Shown: positions 24,971-33,493, counted from the first letter of the stretch. The stretch is DNA of 64,000 bases from Streptomyces acidiscabies (GCF_020010905.1 NZ_JAGJBY010000002.1:2914001-2978000), one strand, 5' to 3'. The notes: a model not told the origin generated them from the sequence alone. Numbers and translations are program-made.

Positions 24971-24991
24971 GAACCATCTGTAGGTCGGCGA

Positions 24992-25014
24992 CAACTATTG
25001 ACGACAACAATCAT
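24992..25014. promoter_or_regulatory. Candidate MarR operator region
   Basis: Within this AT-rich stretch CAACTATTG (near-palindrome) and CAATCATTG (4-1-4 perfect inverted repeat) lie about 15 bp apart. The reverse strand shows GTTGTCGTC and GTTGTCG as direct repeats. Location between the divergent MarR and SDR genes supports an operator. Confidence 0.5.
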
Positions 25015-25062
25015 TGCTCTTAGCTTCTATCTCCACGCCGCTCCTCACCGAAGGGACTTTCC

Positions 25063-25980
25063 GTGCCCCGTATCGATCTCACCGGCAAGGCCGCCGTCGT
25101 CACCGGCGCCGGCCGTGGCCTCGGACTCGCCTACGCCCGCGCGCTGGCCGCCCACGGCGCCTCCGTGGTCGTCAACGACGTCGACGAGGAGGCCGCGGAA
25201 AACGCGGTGAAAGCGATTGCAGAAACGGGCGGGACCGCCGTCGCCGAGGTGGTGCCCGTCGGGACGACCGAGGCCGCCGAGCGGATCGTGGGGCGGGCCG
25301 TCGAGGCGTTCGGGCGGCTCGACGTGCTGGTCACCAACGCCGGGATCCTGCGCGACAAGGTGCTGTGGAAGATGACGGACGACGACTTCGACGCCGTGAT
25401 CACCACGCATCTGCGGGGCACCTTCACCTGCGCGCGCGCCGCCGCTGTCCACATGCGCGAGCGCGGCGAGGGCGGGACGCTGATCCTCGTCGGCTCGCCC
25501 GCCGGGCAGCGGGGGAACTTCGGGCAGACCAACTACGCGGCGGCCAAGGCCGGGATCGCCGCGTTCGCCCGGACCTGGTCGATGGAGCTGGCCCGCGCGC
25601 AGATCACCGTCAACGCGATCGTGCCGGTCGCCGCGACCGCGATGACCGAGACGATCCCCGCGTTCGCGCCGTACGTCGAGGCGATGAAGCGCGGGGAGCC
25701 GCTGCCCGGGTTCCTCCGCAAGGGCGAGGGGTTCGGGACGCCCGAGGACTGCGCGGCGCTCGTACCGTTCCTCGCGTCCGACGCGGCGCGCGGGATCACC
25801 GGGCAGGCGATCGGCATCGGCGGCGACAAGGTGACGCTGTGGTCGCATCCGCAGGAGGTGCGGGCGGCGTACGCGGACGGCGGCTGGTCGCCGGAGACGC
25901 TCGCGGAGGCGTGGGGTACGTCGGTGGGGGCCCAGCCGGAGACGGTGGGGATTCCGGCGCCGAAGGTGGGGGAGGCGTGA
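25063..25980 (+). CDS. Short-chain dehydrogenase/reductase (3-hydroxyacyl-CoA dehydrogenase-like)
   Basis: 305 residues. Features: TGAGRGLG nucleotide loop near residue 15; an acidic D in VVVNDVDEE, indicating NAD preference; NAG in LVTNAGILRDK; and the catalytic YAAAK preceded by a serine (SPAGQRGNFGQTNYAAAK). The NDVD and NAGILRDK wording is characteristic of the multifunctional beta-oxidation protein/HSD17B4 branch that oxidises 3-hydroxyacyl-CoA. GTG start with GAAGGGA upstream. The stop overlaps the amidohydrolase start (GTGA). First gene of a four-gene operon with an acyl-CoA ligase and a MaoC hydratase. Confidence 0.87.
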   Translation: MPRIDLTGKAAVVTGAGRGLGLAYARALAAHGASVVVNDVDEEAAENAVKAIAETGGTAVAEVVPVGTTEAAERIVGRAVEAFGRLDVLVTNAGILRDKVLWKMTDDDFDAVITTHLRGTFTCARAAAVHMRERGEGGTLILVGSPAGQRGNFGQTNYAAAKAGIAAFARTWSMELARAQITVNAIVPVAATAMTETIPAFAPYVEAMKRGEPLPGFLRKGEGFGTPEDCAALVPFLASDAARGITGQAIGIGGDKVTLWSHPQEVRAAYADGGWSPETLAEAWGTSVGAQPETVGIPAPKVGEA

Positions 25981-26861
25981 GCGCGCGCCCGGCGATGGAC
26001 GTCGAGGCCCTCACCGCGATCGACGTCCACACCCACGCCGAGGTCTCCTCCAAGGGCAACGTCTCCCTCGCCGACGACCTCCACGACGCCTCCGCCGCCT
26101 ACTTCAAGGTCGAGGGCAAGCGGAAACCGACCCTGGAGGAGACGGCCGCCTACTACCGCGAACGCAACATGGCCGCCGTCATCTTCACCGTCGACTCCGA
26201 GTCCGCGACCGGCACCGCCCCCGTCCCCAACGAGGAGGTGGCCGAGGCCGCCGCCGCGAACGCCGACGTCCTGATCCCCTTCGCGTCCATCGACCCGTTC
26301 CGGGGCAAGGCGGGCGTCAAGCAGGCCCGGCGGCTCATCGAGGAGTACGGGGTCAAGGGGTTCAAGTTCCACCCCAGCATCCAGGGCTTCTTCCCCAACG
26401 ACCGTGCTGTGGCCTACGAGTTGTACGAGGTGATCGAGGGGTACGGCTGCATCGCGCTCTTCCACACCGGCCAGACCGGCATCGGCGCGGGCGTCCCGGG
26501 CGGCGGCGGCATCCGCCTCAAGTACTCCAACCCCCTGCACGTGGACGACGTCTCGGCCGACTTCCCCGACCTGAAGATCATCCTCGCGCACCCCTCCTTC
26601 CCCTGGCAGGACGAGGCGCTCGCGGTCGCCACCCACAAACCCGGCGTCCATATCGACCTCTCGGGCTGGTCGCCGAAGTATTTCCCGCCCGGGCTCGTGC
26701 AGTACGCCAACACGTTGCTGAAGGACAAGGTCCTCTTCGGCTCCGACTTCCCCGTCCTCACCCCCGACCGCTGGCTCGCCGACTTCGCGAAGCTGCCGAT
26801 CAAGGACGAGGTCAGGCCGAAGATCCTGAAAGAGAACGCCGCCCGCCTGCTGACGATCTAG
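25977..26861 (+). CDS. Amidohydrolase-2 family metal-dependent hydrolase or decarboxylase
   Basis: 294 residues. Metal ligands expected in this TIM-barrel family are visible: HxH (H18-T-H20 in IDVHTHAE), the histidine in ALFHTGQTG, the one in IILAHPSFPW, and the aspartate in LFGSDFPV. Members cleave C-N or C-O bonds, or act as ACMSD-type decarboxylases. The GTG at 25977 overlaps the SDR stop and has GGGGAG upstream; ATG at 25995 is the alternative. Being inside an acyl-CoA degradation operon, it probably trims or decarboxylates a ring-cleavage or side-chain product, but the substrate is unknown. Confidence 0.82.
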   Translation: MSARPAMDVEALTAIDVHTHAEVSSKGNVSLADDLHDASAAYFKVEGKRKPTLEETAAYYRERNMAAVIFTVDSESATGTAPVPNEEVAEAAAANADVLIPFASIDPFRGKAGVKQARRLIEEYGVKGFKFHPSIQGFFPNDRAVAYELYEVIEGYGCIALFHTGQTGIGAGVPGGGGIRLKYSNPLHVDDVSADFPDLKIILAHPSFPWQDEALAVATHKPGVHIDLSGWSPKYFPPGLVQYANTLLKDKVLFGSDFPVLTPDRWLADFAKLPIKDEVRPKILKENAARLLTI

Positions 26862-26872
26862 AGGGGCCGCAG

Positions 26873-28387
26873 ATGCGCAACGAGGGACTGGGCTCCTGGC
26901 CCGCCCGCCGGGCCCGGAAGACCCCGCACCGCACCGCCCTGGTCCACGGCGACACGCAGTACTCGTACGCCGACCTGTACGACCGCACCACCCGCCTCGC
27001 CCACGCCCTGCGCGCGCGGGGATTGAGGCGCGGCGACCGCCTCGCCTACCTCGGCCCGAACCACCCCTCCTACCTGGAGGCCCTGTTCGCGGCCGGCACG
27101 CTCGGCGCGGTCTTCGTCCCGCTCAACACCCGCCTCGCGGGCCCGGAGATCGCGTACCAGCTCGCCGACTCCGGCGCGAAGACGCTGATCTACGCCCCCG
27201 GTCACGCCGGTCTCGTCGCCGGACTCCCCGGCGGCACCGACGTACGGACGTACCTCGAAGTCGGCGCGGAGTACGAACAGGCCCTGGAGCAGGCGCTGTT
27301 CGATCCGGTCGACGAACCCGTCACGGCCGACGACACCTGCGTCATCATGTACACCTCGGGCACCACCGGACGCCCCAAGGGCGCCATGCTCACCCACGGC
27401 AACCTCACCTGGAACGCCGTGAACGTCCTCGTCGACACCGACCTCATCGCCGACGAACGGGCCCTGGTCTCCGCCCCGTTGTTCCACACGGCCGGGTTGA
27501 ACATGCTGACTCTGCCGGTCCTCCTCAAGGGCGGCACCTGCGTCCTGGTCGAGGCGTTCGACCCCGACGCGACCTTCGCTCTGGTCGCCCGGCACCGGAT
27601 CACGTTCATGTTCGGCGTGCCGACGATGTTCGACCTGATGGCCCGTCACCCGGGGTGGGCCGACGCCGACTTGACCTCGCTGCGCCTGCTCACCTGTGGC
27701 GGCTCGCCCGTGCCGTCCCCCCTCATCGCCGCTTACCAGGAACGGGGGTTGACCTTCCTCCAGGGGTACGGGATGACCGAGGCGTCGCCCGGGACGCTCT
27801 TCCTCGACGCCGAACACGCGGTCAGCAAGGCGGGTTCGGCGGGGGTGCCGCACTTCTTCAGCGATGTCCGCGTCGTACGGCCGGACTTGGTGCCGGTCGC
27901 GGCGGGGGAGACCGGGGAGGTCGTGGTGCGCGGTCCCCATGTCATGCCCGGTTACAGGGGGTTGCCCGAGGAGAGCGCGGCCTCCTTCACCGACGGGTGG
28001 TTCCGCAGCGGGGACGCGGCGACGGTCGACGAGGACGGGTACGTCCATATCGTCGACCGGATCAAGGACATGATCATCTCCGGCGGGGAGAACATCTACC
28101 CCGCCGAGATAGAGGACTTGATCCTCACGCACCCCGGTGTCGCCGAGTGCGCGGTCATCGGCGTCGCCGACGAGAAGTGGGGCGAGGTGCCGCGCGCGGT
28201 CGTCGTGCCCCGCGAAGGGGCCAGCCCCGATCCCGACGCCATCCTCGCGGGGCTCGCGGGGCGGCTCGCCAAGTACAAGATCCCCCGGTCGGTCGTGCTC
28301 GCGGACGAACTCCCGCGCACCGCCTCCGGAAAACTCCTCAAGTCCCGGGTGCGCAAGCGCTACGGCAACAGCGAAGGAACGTCATGA
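26873..28387 (+). CDS. Acyl-CoA synthetase (AMP-forming, fatty/aromatic acid)
   Basis: 504 residues. The ATP-binding loop is MYTSGTTGRPKGAMLTH. The motif YGMTEASPGTL, the hinge region with HIVDRIKDMIISGGENIYP and the C-terminal catalytic lysine in ASGKLLKSRVRKRYG are all present. It activates a carboxylic acid to its CoA thioester through an acyl-adenylate. ATG at 26873, 11 bases after the amidohydrolase stop. The stop overlaps the MaoC start (ATGA). The binding pocket residues do not let me decide between a medium-chain and an aromatic acid. Confidence 0.88.
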   Translation: MRNEGLGSWPARRARKTPHRTALVHGDTQYSYADLYDRTTRLAHALRARGLRRGDRLAYLGPNHPSYLEALFAAGTLGAVFVPLNTRLAGPEIAYQLADSGAKTLIYAPGHAGLVAGLPGGTDVRTYLEVGAEYEQALEQALFDPVDEPVTADDTCVIMYTSGTTGRPKGAMLTHGNLTWNAVNVLVDTDLIADERALVSAPLFHTAGLNMLTLPVLLKGGTCVLVEAFDPDATFALVARHRITFMFGVPTMFDLMARHPGWADADLTSLRLLTCGGSPVPSPLIAAYQERGLTFLQGYGMTEASPGTLFLDAEHAVSKAGSAGVPHFFSDVRVVRPDLVPVAAGETGEVVVRGPHVMPGYRGLPEESAASFTDGWFRSGDAATVDEDGYVHIVDRIKDMIISGGENIYPAEIEDLILTHPGVAECAVIGVADEKWGEVPRAVVVPREGASPDPDAILAGLAGRLAKYKIPRSVVLADELPRTASGKLLKSRVRKRYGNSEGTS

Positions 28388-28839
28388 CCATCACCGTCAA
28401 CGGCCTCGGCGAACTGAAGAAGCTCGCCGGGAGCGACCTCGGGACCAGCGAGTGGATCGAGGTGACACAGGGGAAGATCGACACGTTCGCCGACGCGACC
28501 GGGGACCACCAGTGGATCCACGTCGACGTGGAGAAGGCGAAGGCGGGGCCGTTCGGGGCGCCGATCGCGCACGGGTACCTCACGCTGTCACTCTTCATAC
28601 CCCTGTTCTCAGGGCTCCTTGAGGTCGAGGGCGTCGCCACCAAGGTCAACTACGGCCTGAACAAGGTGCGTTTCCCCACGCCGGTGAAGGTGGGCTCGCG
28701 AATCCGCCTCGCGGCGCGGCTGGCCGATGTGACGGATGTGGCAGGTGGGGTACAGATCACGGTCGACGGCACGATCGAGATCGAGGGGGGTGCGAAACCG
28801 GCGGCGGTCGTTCAAGGAGTGCTCAGGTTTCTTGCCTGA
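28384..28839 (+). CDS. MaoC-like enoyl-CoA hydratase
   Basis: 151 residues, a single hot-dog domain. The catalytic Asp/His pair sits in FADATGDHQWIHVD (D41, H46), followed by GPFGAPIAHGYLTLSL and NYGLNKVRFPTPVKVGSRI. It hydrates trans-2-enoyl-CoA to (R)-3-hydroxyacyl-CoA, which the SDR in the same operon could then oxidise. ATGA overlap with the ligase. Last gene of the MarR-linked operon; the next gene begins 93 bases later and belongs to another system. Confidence 0.88.
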   Translation: MTITVNGLGELKKLAGSDLGTSEWIEVTQGKIDTFADATGDHQWIHVDVEKAKAGPFGAPIAHGYLTLSLFIPLFSGLLEVEGVATKVNYGLNKVRFPTPVKVGSRIRLAARLADVTDVAGGVQITVDGTIEIEGGAKPAAVVQGVLRFLA

Positions 28840-28932
28840 GACGGTGGGGAACCGCCGAACTAGCCCATCGGACGTAACGGCGCTCCTCCCCGGGCTGTGC
28901 CGCTGCGCCGGGAGAGATAGTGTGCCCCCACC
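28840..28932 (+). promoter_or_regulatory. Promoter interval of the FxSxx-COOH operon
   Basis: These 93 bases separate the MaoC stop from the precursor start. A GGGAG sequence lies near 28910-28914 and GATAGTGT about ten bases before the ATG could be a -10 element. No clear -35 element or operator is visible. If that -10 were used the message would be nearly leaderless. Confidence 0.3.
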
Positions 28933-29115
28933 ATGACGCTCCGCCGCCTAGGGACAACCGTGAGAACCACTGCACCGGCCGACAGGCCGAAGGCCGACAG
29001 CGCACGCCGCCTCGACGCCCCCACCGACCCGAAGAACGCCAGGGGAGTGCGCCGGGCCCTCGCCGGTACACGGTCCGCCCAGGGCGCGGGGGTGACCTTC
29101 CAGTCGTCCATCTGA
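28933..29115 (+). CDS. fxsA: FxSxx-COOH precursor peptide (FxsA-like)
   Basis: 60 residues: a basic, Arg/Thr/Ala-rich leader and a C-terminus ending GAGVTFQSSI. The last five residues, F-Q-S-S-I, match the FxSxx-COOH signature that names this ribosomal peptide family. The substrate of the neighbouring radical SAM enzyme is the Phe-x-Ser triplet at the very end. In related three-residue cyclophane peptides, the aromatic ring is joined to the third residue. No export signal and no double-glycine leader are seen. ATG start; there is no convincing Shine-Dalgarno sequence. It lies 51 bases before fxsB. Confidence 0.88.
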   Translation: MTLRRLGTTVRTTAPADRPKADSARRLDAPTDPKNARGVRRALAGTRSAQGAGVTFQSSI

Positions 29116-29166
29116 CCACCGTCCGACCGACCGCCGAGAACCCCTGAATCCGCTCCCCTCCTCGCG

Positions 29167-31107
29167 ATGACCGCCCCCCTCGTCCCGCTGCGCCAGCTCG
29201 TGCTCAAGGTGCACAGCCGGTGCGACCTCGCCTGCCGTCACTGCTACGTGTACGAGCACGCGGACACGAGCTGGTCGGCCAAGCCCAGGGTGATCTCCGA
29301 GGAGACGGTCTCCAGGGCCGCCCGGCGGCTCGCGGAACACGCGCGGACGCACCGGCTCGCCTCCGTCCAGGTCATCCTCCACGGAGGCGAGCCCCTGCTC
29401 GCCGGAATCCCCCGCCTGCGGTACGTCTGCGAGCAACTCACCGCCGCCTTACGGGGAGTTGCCGACCTGGATCTCCGTATCCACACCAACGGCGTCCAGT
29501 TGACGACCCGTCACCTCGACCTTTTCACCGAGTACGGCGTCCGCGTCGGCGTCTCCCTCGACGGCGACCGCGCTGCCAACGACCGCTTCCGCCTCTACCG
29601 CGACGGCCGCAGCAGCCACGACAAGGCCCTCGCGGCGCTCGCCCTGCTGAACGAGCACCCCCACCTCTACGCCGGAATCCTCTGCACGGTCGACGTCCGC
29701 AACGACCCCGCCGCCGTCTTCGACGCCCTCGCCGCCCTCACCCCTCCCCGTATCGACTTCCTTCTCCCGCACGCCACTTGGGACACCCCGCCCTACCGCC
29801 CCGAGGGCCGCGCGACCCCCTACGCCGACTGGCTGCTCGCGGTCCACGCCCGCTGGAGCGAGCGGGGCCGCCCCATGCCGGTACGGCTCTTCGACTCCGT
29901 CGTCAGCACCCTCGGCGGCGGCCCGAGCCACACCGAGGCGATGGGCCTGGACTCTGCCGACGTCGTCGTGATCGACACCGACGGCGGCTACGAGCAGGCC
30001 GACTCCCTGAAAACCGCGTACGACGGCGCCCCCGCCACCGGCTACGACGTCACCCATCACTCCTTCGACGACGTCTCCCGCCACCCCGGTATGGCCGCCC
30101 GGCAACAGGGCCTGGCCGGGCTCAGTGAGCAGTGCCGCGCCTGCCCGGTCGTCCGCTCCTGCGGCGGCGGCCTCTTCGCGCACCGCTACCGCTCCGACGG
30201 CACGGACTTCGACAACCCCTCCGTGTTCTGCGCCGACTTGAGGGAACTGGTCGACCGACTCGCCGCCCGCACCGGCGCGGACGCGACCCGCCCCGTCCCC
30301 GGCTTCGACGCCCTGGCCGACGGCACCGACGACGGCACGGCCGTGCGAGCCCTCACCGAAGGCCGTGCGGCGGTCACCCTGGCTCTCCTCAGGGAGCTGG
30401 AGGCCGAACTCCCGGACCCCGCAAGCCCGTTGTGGACGGACGCCTGGCAGCGCGCCGCCGACCCGCACACCCTGGCGACCGTCCTGGCCCACCCCTACAC
30501 CCGCCCCTGGATCCTCGACTGCCTCGAAGGCACCGCCTCCCCGGACCACCTCGCCACCCTCGTGGCACCAACCCCGGTACACCGCCTGCGCTGCGGCCCC
30601 CTCGACATCGCCCTCGACGACCGCGACCCCCACCGCGACTGCTTCGGCGCCCCCCTCCACCCCGGCCTCACCCCCGACGACGTCACCCGTTGGGAGCAAG
30701 TCCTCACCAAAGCCTGGGAGTTGATCGACCGGGCCCTCCCCGGCACCGCCGCCGCGATGGCCGCCGAGGTCGGGACGGTCACCCCCCTCACCGCACCGCC
30801 CCGCACCGCCGACGCGGGCCCGGCCGCGCTCGGCGCCCGCCTCGACGACGAACCCGCCGAGGTGGCCGCCCAGTTGGTGCACTGCTTCCGCCTGGGCGTC
30901 CTGGACACGCTGCTCGACGTGTGCGAGCTGTACGACGAGGAGGACCCACACGTTGGCACACTCCTCGCCGGCACGTACGCGGGCGCCGCGACCGACGCCC
31001 TTCTCGGCACTCACCAAGTCCAGGCTCAGCTACGGGAGTTGGCCGGGCATCCCGCCCTCACCCCCCTCGGCCGCAGGTTCGTCGACGGCATCGGGCGGAC
31101 CCTGTGA
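29167..31107 (+). CDS. fxsB: FxsB family radical SAM/SPASM maturase fused to a degenerate HExxH-type domain
   Basis: 646 residues. The radical SAM cluster is C19-x3-C23-x2-C26 in RCDLACRHCYVY, with the GGEPLL SAM-binding motif near residue 80. A SPASM-type auxiliary cluster follows (C323-x2-C326-x5-C332 in QCRACPVVRSCGGG, with further Cys in VFCADL). From about residue 370 the protein continues into a domain that aligns by eye with HExxH putative peptide-modification proteins (FDALADG, AVTLALLRELEAEL, DRDPHRD, a TLLAGTYAG repeat of the GLLQGVYAH region). The HExxH itself reads H572-C-F-R-L576, so the metal site is lost. Its stop overlaps the AAC(3)-like start (GTGA). Confidence 0.9.
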   Translation: MTAPLVPLRQLVLKVHSRCDLACRHCYVYEHADTSWSAKPRVISEETVSRAARRLAEHARTHRLASVQVILHGGEPLLAGIPRLRYVCEQLTAALRGVADLDLRIHTNGVQLTTRHLDLFTEYGVRVGVSLDGDRAANDRFRLYRDGRSSHDKALAALALLNEHPHLYAGILCTVDVRNDPAAVFDALAALTPPRIDFLLPHATWDTPPYRPEGRATPYADWLLAVHARWSERGRPMPVRLFDSVVSTLGGGPSHTEAMGLDSADVVVIDTDGGYEQADSLKTAYDGAPATGYDVTHHSFDDVSRHPGMAARQQGLAGLSEQCRACPVVRSCGGGLFAHRYRSDGTDFDNPSVFCADLRELVDRLAARTGADATRPVPGFDALADGTDDGTAVRALTEGRAAVTLALLRELEAELPDPASPLWTDAWQRAADPHTLATVLAHPYTRPWILDCLEGTASPDHLATLVAPTPVHRLRCGPLDIALDDRDPHRDCFGAPLHPGLTPDDVTRWEQVLTKAWELIDRALPGTAAAMAAEVGTVTPLTAPPRTADAGPAALGARLDDEPAEVAAQLVHCFRLGVLDTLLDVCELYDEEDPHVGTLLAGTYAGAATDALLGTHQVQAQLRELAGHPALTPLGRRFVDGIGRTL

Positions 31108-31907
31108 GCGCCGAGTTCGCCCGGCTGGGCGTGCGTCCCGGGGCCACCGTCCTGGTGCACGCCTCGCTGCGCCGGATCGGCGTCGGACCCGGCACGGTCC
31201 TCAGGGCGCTGCTCGATGCCGTCGGGCCCGAAGGGACGGTCGTCGTCCCGACGTTCACCGCAGGGAACTCCGACACCTCACCGGCGTACCGGTGGGAGAC
31301 GCTCGGCATGACGGAGGCTCAGATCGGCGAACACCGGGCCAGGATGCCCGCGTTCGACCCCGAGGGCACGGCCTCGCAGGGGATGGGGCGGCTCGCGGAA
31401 GCCGTACGCCGGTCGGCGCGGGCCGTGCGCAGCGCGCATCCGCAGACCTCGTTCGCCGCGATCGGCGCGCGGGCGCGGGAATTGATGGCCGGGCACGACG
31501 AGGAGTGCCACCTGGGGGAGCGGTCGCCGCTCGCCCGGCTGGAGGCGGCCCGCGCCCAAGTCCTGCTGCTCGGCGTGGGGTTCGAGGTGTGCAGCGCGTT
31601 CCATCTCGGGGAGGCGCGGGTGCCGGGGGCGGCGCGGCGGACGTACGGGTGCGTGGTGCGGCGGGGCGGGGTGCGGACCTGGGTGTGGTACGAGGACGTC
31701 GCCCACGACGACCGGGACTTCGGGGAGCTGGGCGCCGCGTTCGAGGCCGAGACGGGGGTGGTGCGGCGTGGGCGGGTCGGGGGCGGGGAGGCGGCCCTGT
31801 TCCCGCTCGCCGCCGCCGTCGCGTACGCGAGGGTCTGGCTGGCCGGAAATCGTACACACGGGCTTTCCGCAGACCCGTCACAAGACGGGGCCCGCTCCCT
31901 ACACTGA
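31104..31907 (+). CDS. AAC(3)-family N-acetyltransferase in the FxSxx operon
   Basis: 267 residues; GTG start overlapping the fxsB stop. Aminoglycoside 3-N-acetyltransferase family features: VLVHASLRRIG near the start, GTVVVPTFTAGNSDTS, SAHPQTSFAAIGARA, then HLGERSPLARLEAARAQVLLLGVGFEVCSAFHLGE. The family uses acetyl-CoA to modify amines on aminoglycosides, and most chromosomal members have other or unknown substrates. Its tight overlap with a peptide maturase makes acetylation of the peptide or a partner amine more plausible than drug resistance. The last ~20 residues are not conserved-looking. Confidence 0.85.
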   Translation: MSAEFARLGVRPGATVLVHASLRRIGVGPGTVLRALLDAVGPEGTVVVPTFTAGNSDTSPAYRWETLGMTEAQIGEHRARMPAFDPEGTASQGMGRLAEAVRRSARAVRSAHPQTSFAAIGARARELMAGHDEECHLGERSPLARLEAARAQVLLLGVGFEVCSAFHLGEARVPGAARRTYGCVVRRGGVRTWVWYEDVAHDDRDFGELGAAFEAETGVVRRGRVGGGEAALFPLAAAVAYARVWLAGNRTHGLSADPSQDGARSLH

Positions 31908-31939
31908 GTTCCGGGGTGGCACGGGGATCGGGGGAGCGT

Positions 31940-33493
31940 GTGCAGCCTACGGAACCGGTGGGGGCCGAGGCCGACGGGCCGTACTTCTTTCTGAGTTACG
32001 CCCATGTGCCGCGCGGCGGGTCCGACCGGGCCGATCCCGATCTGTGGGTGCACCGGCTCTTCCGTGATCTGTGCGACGTCGTGCTCAATCTGACGACCGT
32101 GCCCGCCGGGGGTGCCGGGTACATGGACCGGTCGATGCGCGCGGGGGAGGACCTGAGTGACGAACTCGCCAGGTCCCTCGCGCACTGCCGGGTGTTCGTG
32201 CCGCTGTACTCGCCGCGCTACTTCATCAGCCCCTGGTGCGGGCGGGAGTGGACCGTTTTCGGCCGCCGGCCCGGCTCGATGCCCGGCGCTGTGGTGCCCG
32301 CGCTGTGGGCGCCGGTGCTGGAGCACCGGTTACCGTCCTGCACGCGGGACGTTCCCCATCCCGAGCACGAACACACCCAGCGCTACCGGGAGTTCGGGCT
32401 CTACGGGCTCGCCAAGCTGCGGTCGTTCCGCAGCGACTACGAGAAGGACGTCCACACGCTCGCCCGGCGGATCGTCGCGGCCGGGGACGCCGTCGACGTC
32501 TCGCACGGAGACGGTGGCAAGGACAGCCTGGACGCCGCGCAGGACGCGTTCACGCACGCCGCGTCCCCGCGCCCGGCGGAGCCCCGGCCCCGGCCGACCA
32601 CCCGGCGCCGCCTGCGCATCAGCGTCGCCGCCGCCTCCCGGACGAACCTCCCCGAGGGCCGCGACCCCGCGTACTACGGGCGTACGCCCCTCGACTGGCG
32701 GCCCTATCACCCCGCATCGCCGTATCCGCTGGGCAAGTTGGCGTCCGACATCGCCGAGCGGCTCGACTTCCAGCCGGATGTGCGGGAGTTCGACCATCGT
32801 GCTGTGCCGGCCGACGGGCCCGAGGTGCTGCTCCTGGACCGCTGGCTGCTGCGCGACCCCGAACACCGGGCCCGGCTGGGGGAGTTCGACGCCGCCGACC
32901 GGCCCGCGACCGGCGTCGTCGTCCCTTGGAACGGCGCGGACCGCGACGACGAGGCGGACGGGCGCAGCGTCGCCGCCGAGGTCGAGGCCGTCCTGCCCCG
33001 CCGCACCCGCCGCCAGCGCCAGGCGGGCCGCCCGCCGGTCCTGGGCCCCGACCCGGCCACGTTCAGCCGCCAGCTCCCCCGCGTCGTGCACTGGGCGGCG
33101 ACCGAGTACCTCAGACGGGCCCCCGCCCGTGTCCCGCCCGGCGAGGGCCCGCAGCGCTTCCGGCTGGGCGACATGGGCCGCGAGGAAGAGAAGAGCCGAC
33201 AGGGAAACCGGAGTTGGCCACAGGGCCGGGGCTGGGACGAGGGCCAGGGCAGGCAGGACAGCCGCAGCCACCACCAGCCCCAGGCCGACCAGCCCCAGGC
33301 CGACCAGCCCCCGGCTCACCAGCCGCCGACCGACCAGCCCTCGGCTCACCAGCCCCGGCCCAAGCCGCCCCCGACCTCCCAGCCGCCCCCGACCCCCCAG
33401 CACCCCCCGAACCACCAAGCTCACCAGCGCCACCAGGGCAGCCCTTTGGCGTCGCCCGACCGTCGTCGTGCCGAGGAGGAGGGACCGCGATGA
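31940..33493 (+). CDS. fxsC: TIR-like protein FxsC
   Basis: 517 residues; GTG at 31940 with GGGGGAG a few bases upstream. Residues ~12-150 form a TIR-like domain: GPYFFLSYAHVPR for the first strand and box, then CRVFVPLYSPRYFISPWCGREW, where E103 in WCGRE occupies the position of the catalytic Glu of TIR NADases. A second domain (~210-405) contains RLRISVAAASRTNLP, GRTPLDWRPYHP and VLLLDRWLLRDPE, the FxsC C-terminal region. The tail from ~410 is low-complexity, rich in Gln, Pro and His. The stop overlaps the next start (ATGA). Enzyme activity is not established. Confidence 0.87.
   Translation: MQPTEPVGAEADGPYFFLSYAHVPRGGSDRADPDLWVHRLFRDLCDVVLNLTTVPAGGAGYMDRSMRAGEDLSDELARSLAHCRVFVPLYSPRYFISPWCGREWTVFGRRPGSMPGAVVPALWAPVLEHRLPSCTRDVPHPEHEHTQRYREFGLYGLAKLRSFRSDYEKDVHTLARRIVAAGDAVDVSHGDGGKDSLDAAQDAFTHAASPRPAEPRPRPTTRRRLRISVAAASRTNLPEGRDPAYYGRTPLDWRPYHPASPYPLGKLASDIAERLDFQPDVREFDHRAVPADGPEVLLLDRWLLRDPEHRARLGEFDAADRPATGVVVPWNGADRDDEADGRSVAAEVEAVLPRRTRRQRQAGRPPVLGPDPATFSRQLPRVVHWAATEYLRRAPARVPPGEGPQRFRLGDMGREEEKSRQGNRSWPQGRGWDEGQGRQDSRSHHQPQADQPQADQPPAHQPPTDQPSAHQPRPKPPPTSQPPPTPQHPPNHQAHQRHQGSPLASPDRRRAEEEGPR
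33265..33360 (+). repeat. Short tandem repeats coding the Pro/Gln-rich tail of FxsC
   Basis: Units of about 15 bases of the type GACCAGCCCCAGGCC recur, perfect at first then drifting, and encode QPQAD/QPPAH/QPPTD/QPSAH. This is an intrinsically disordered tail that probably varies in length between strains. Confidence 0.6.

Noticed and set aside
31104..31907. Aminoglycoside resistance gene
   Set aside because: Only the family matches; coupling to the peptide maturase and the chromosomal setting do not support a dedicated resistance role.
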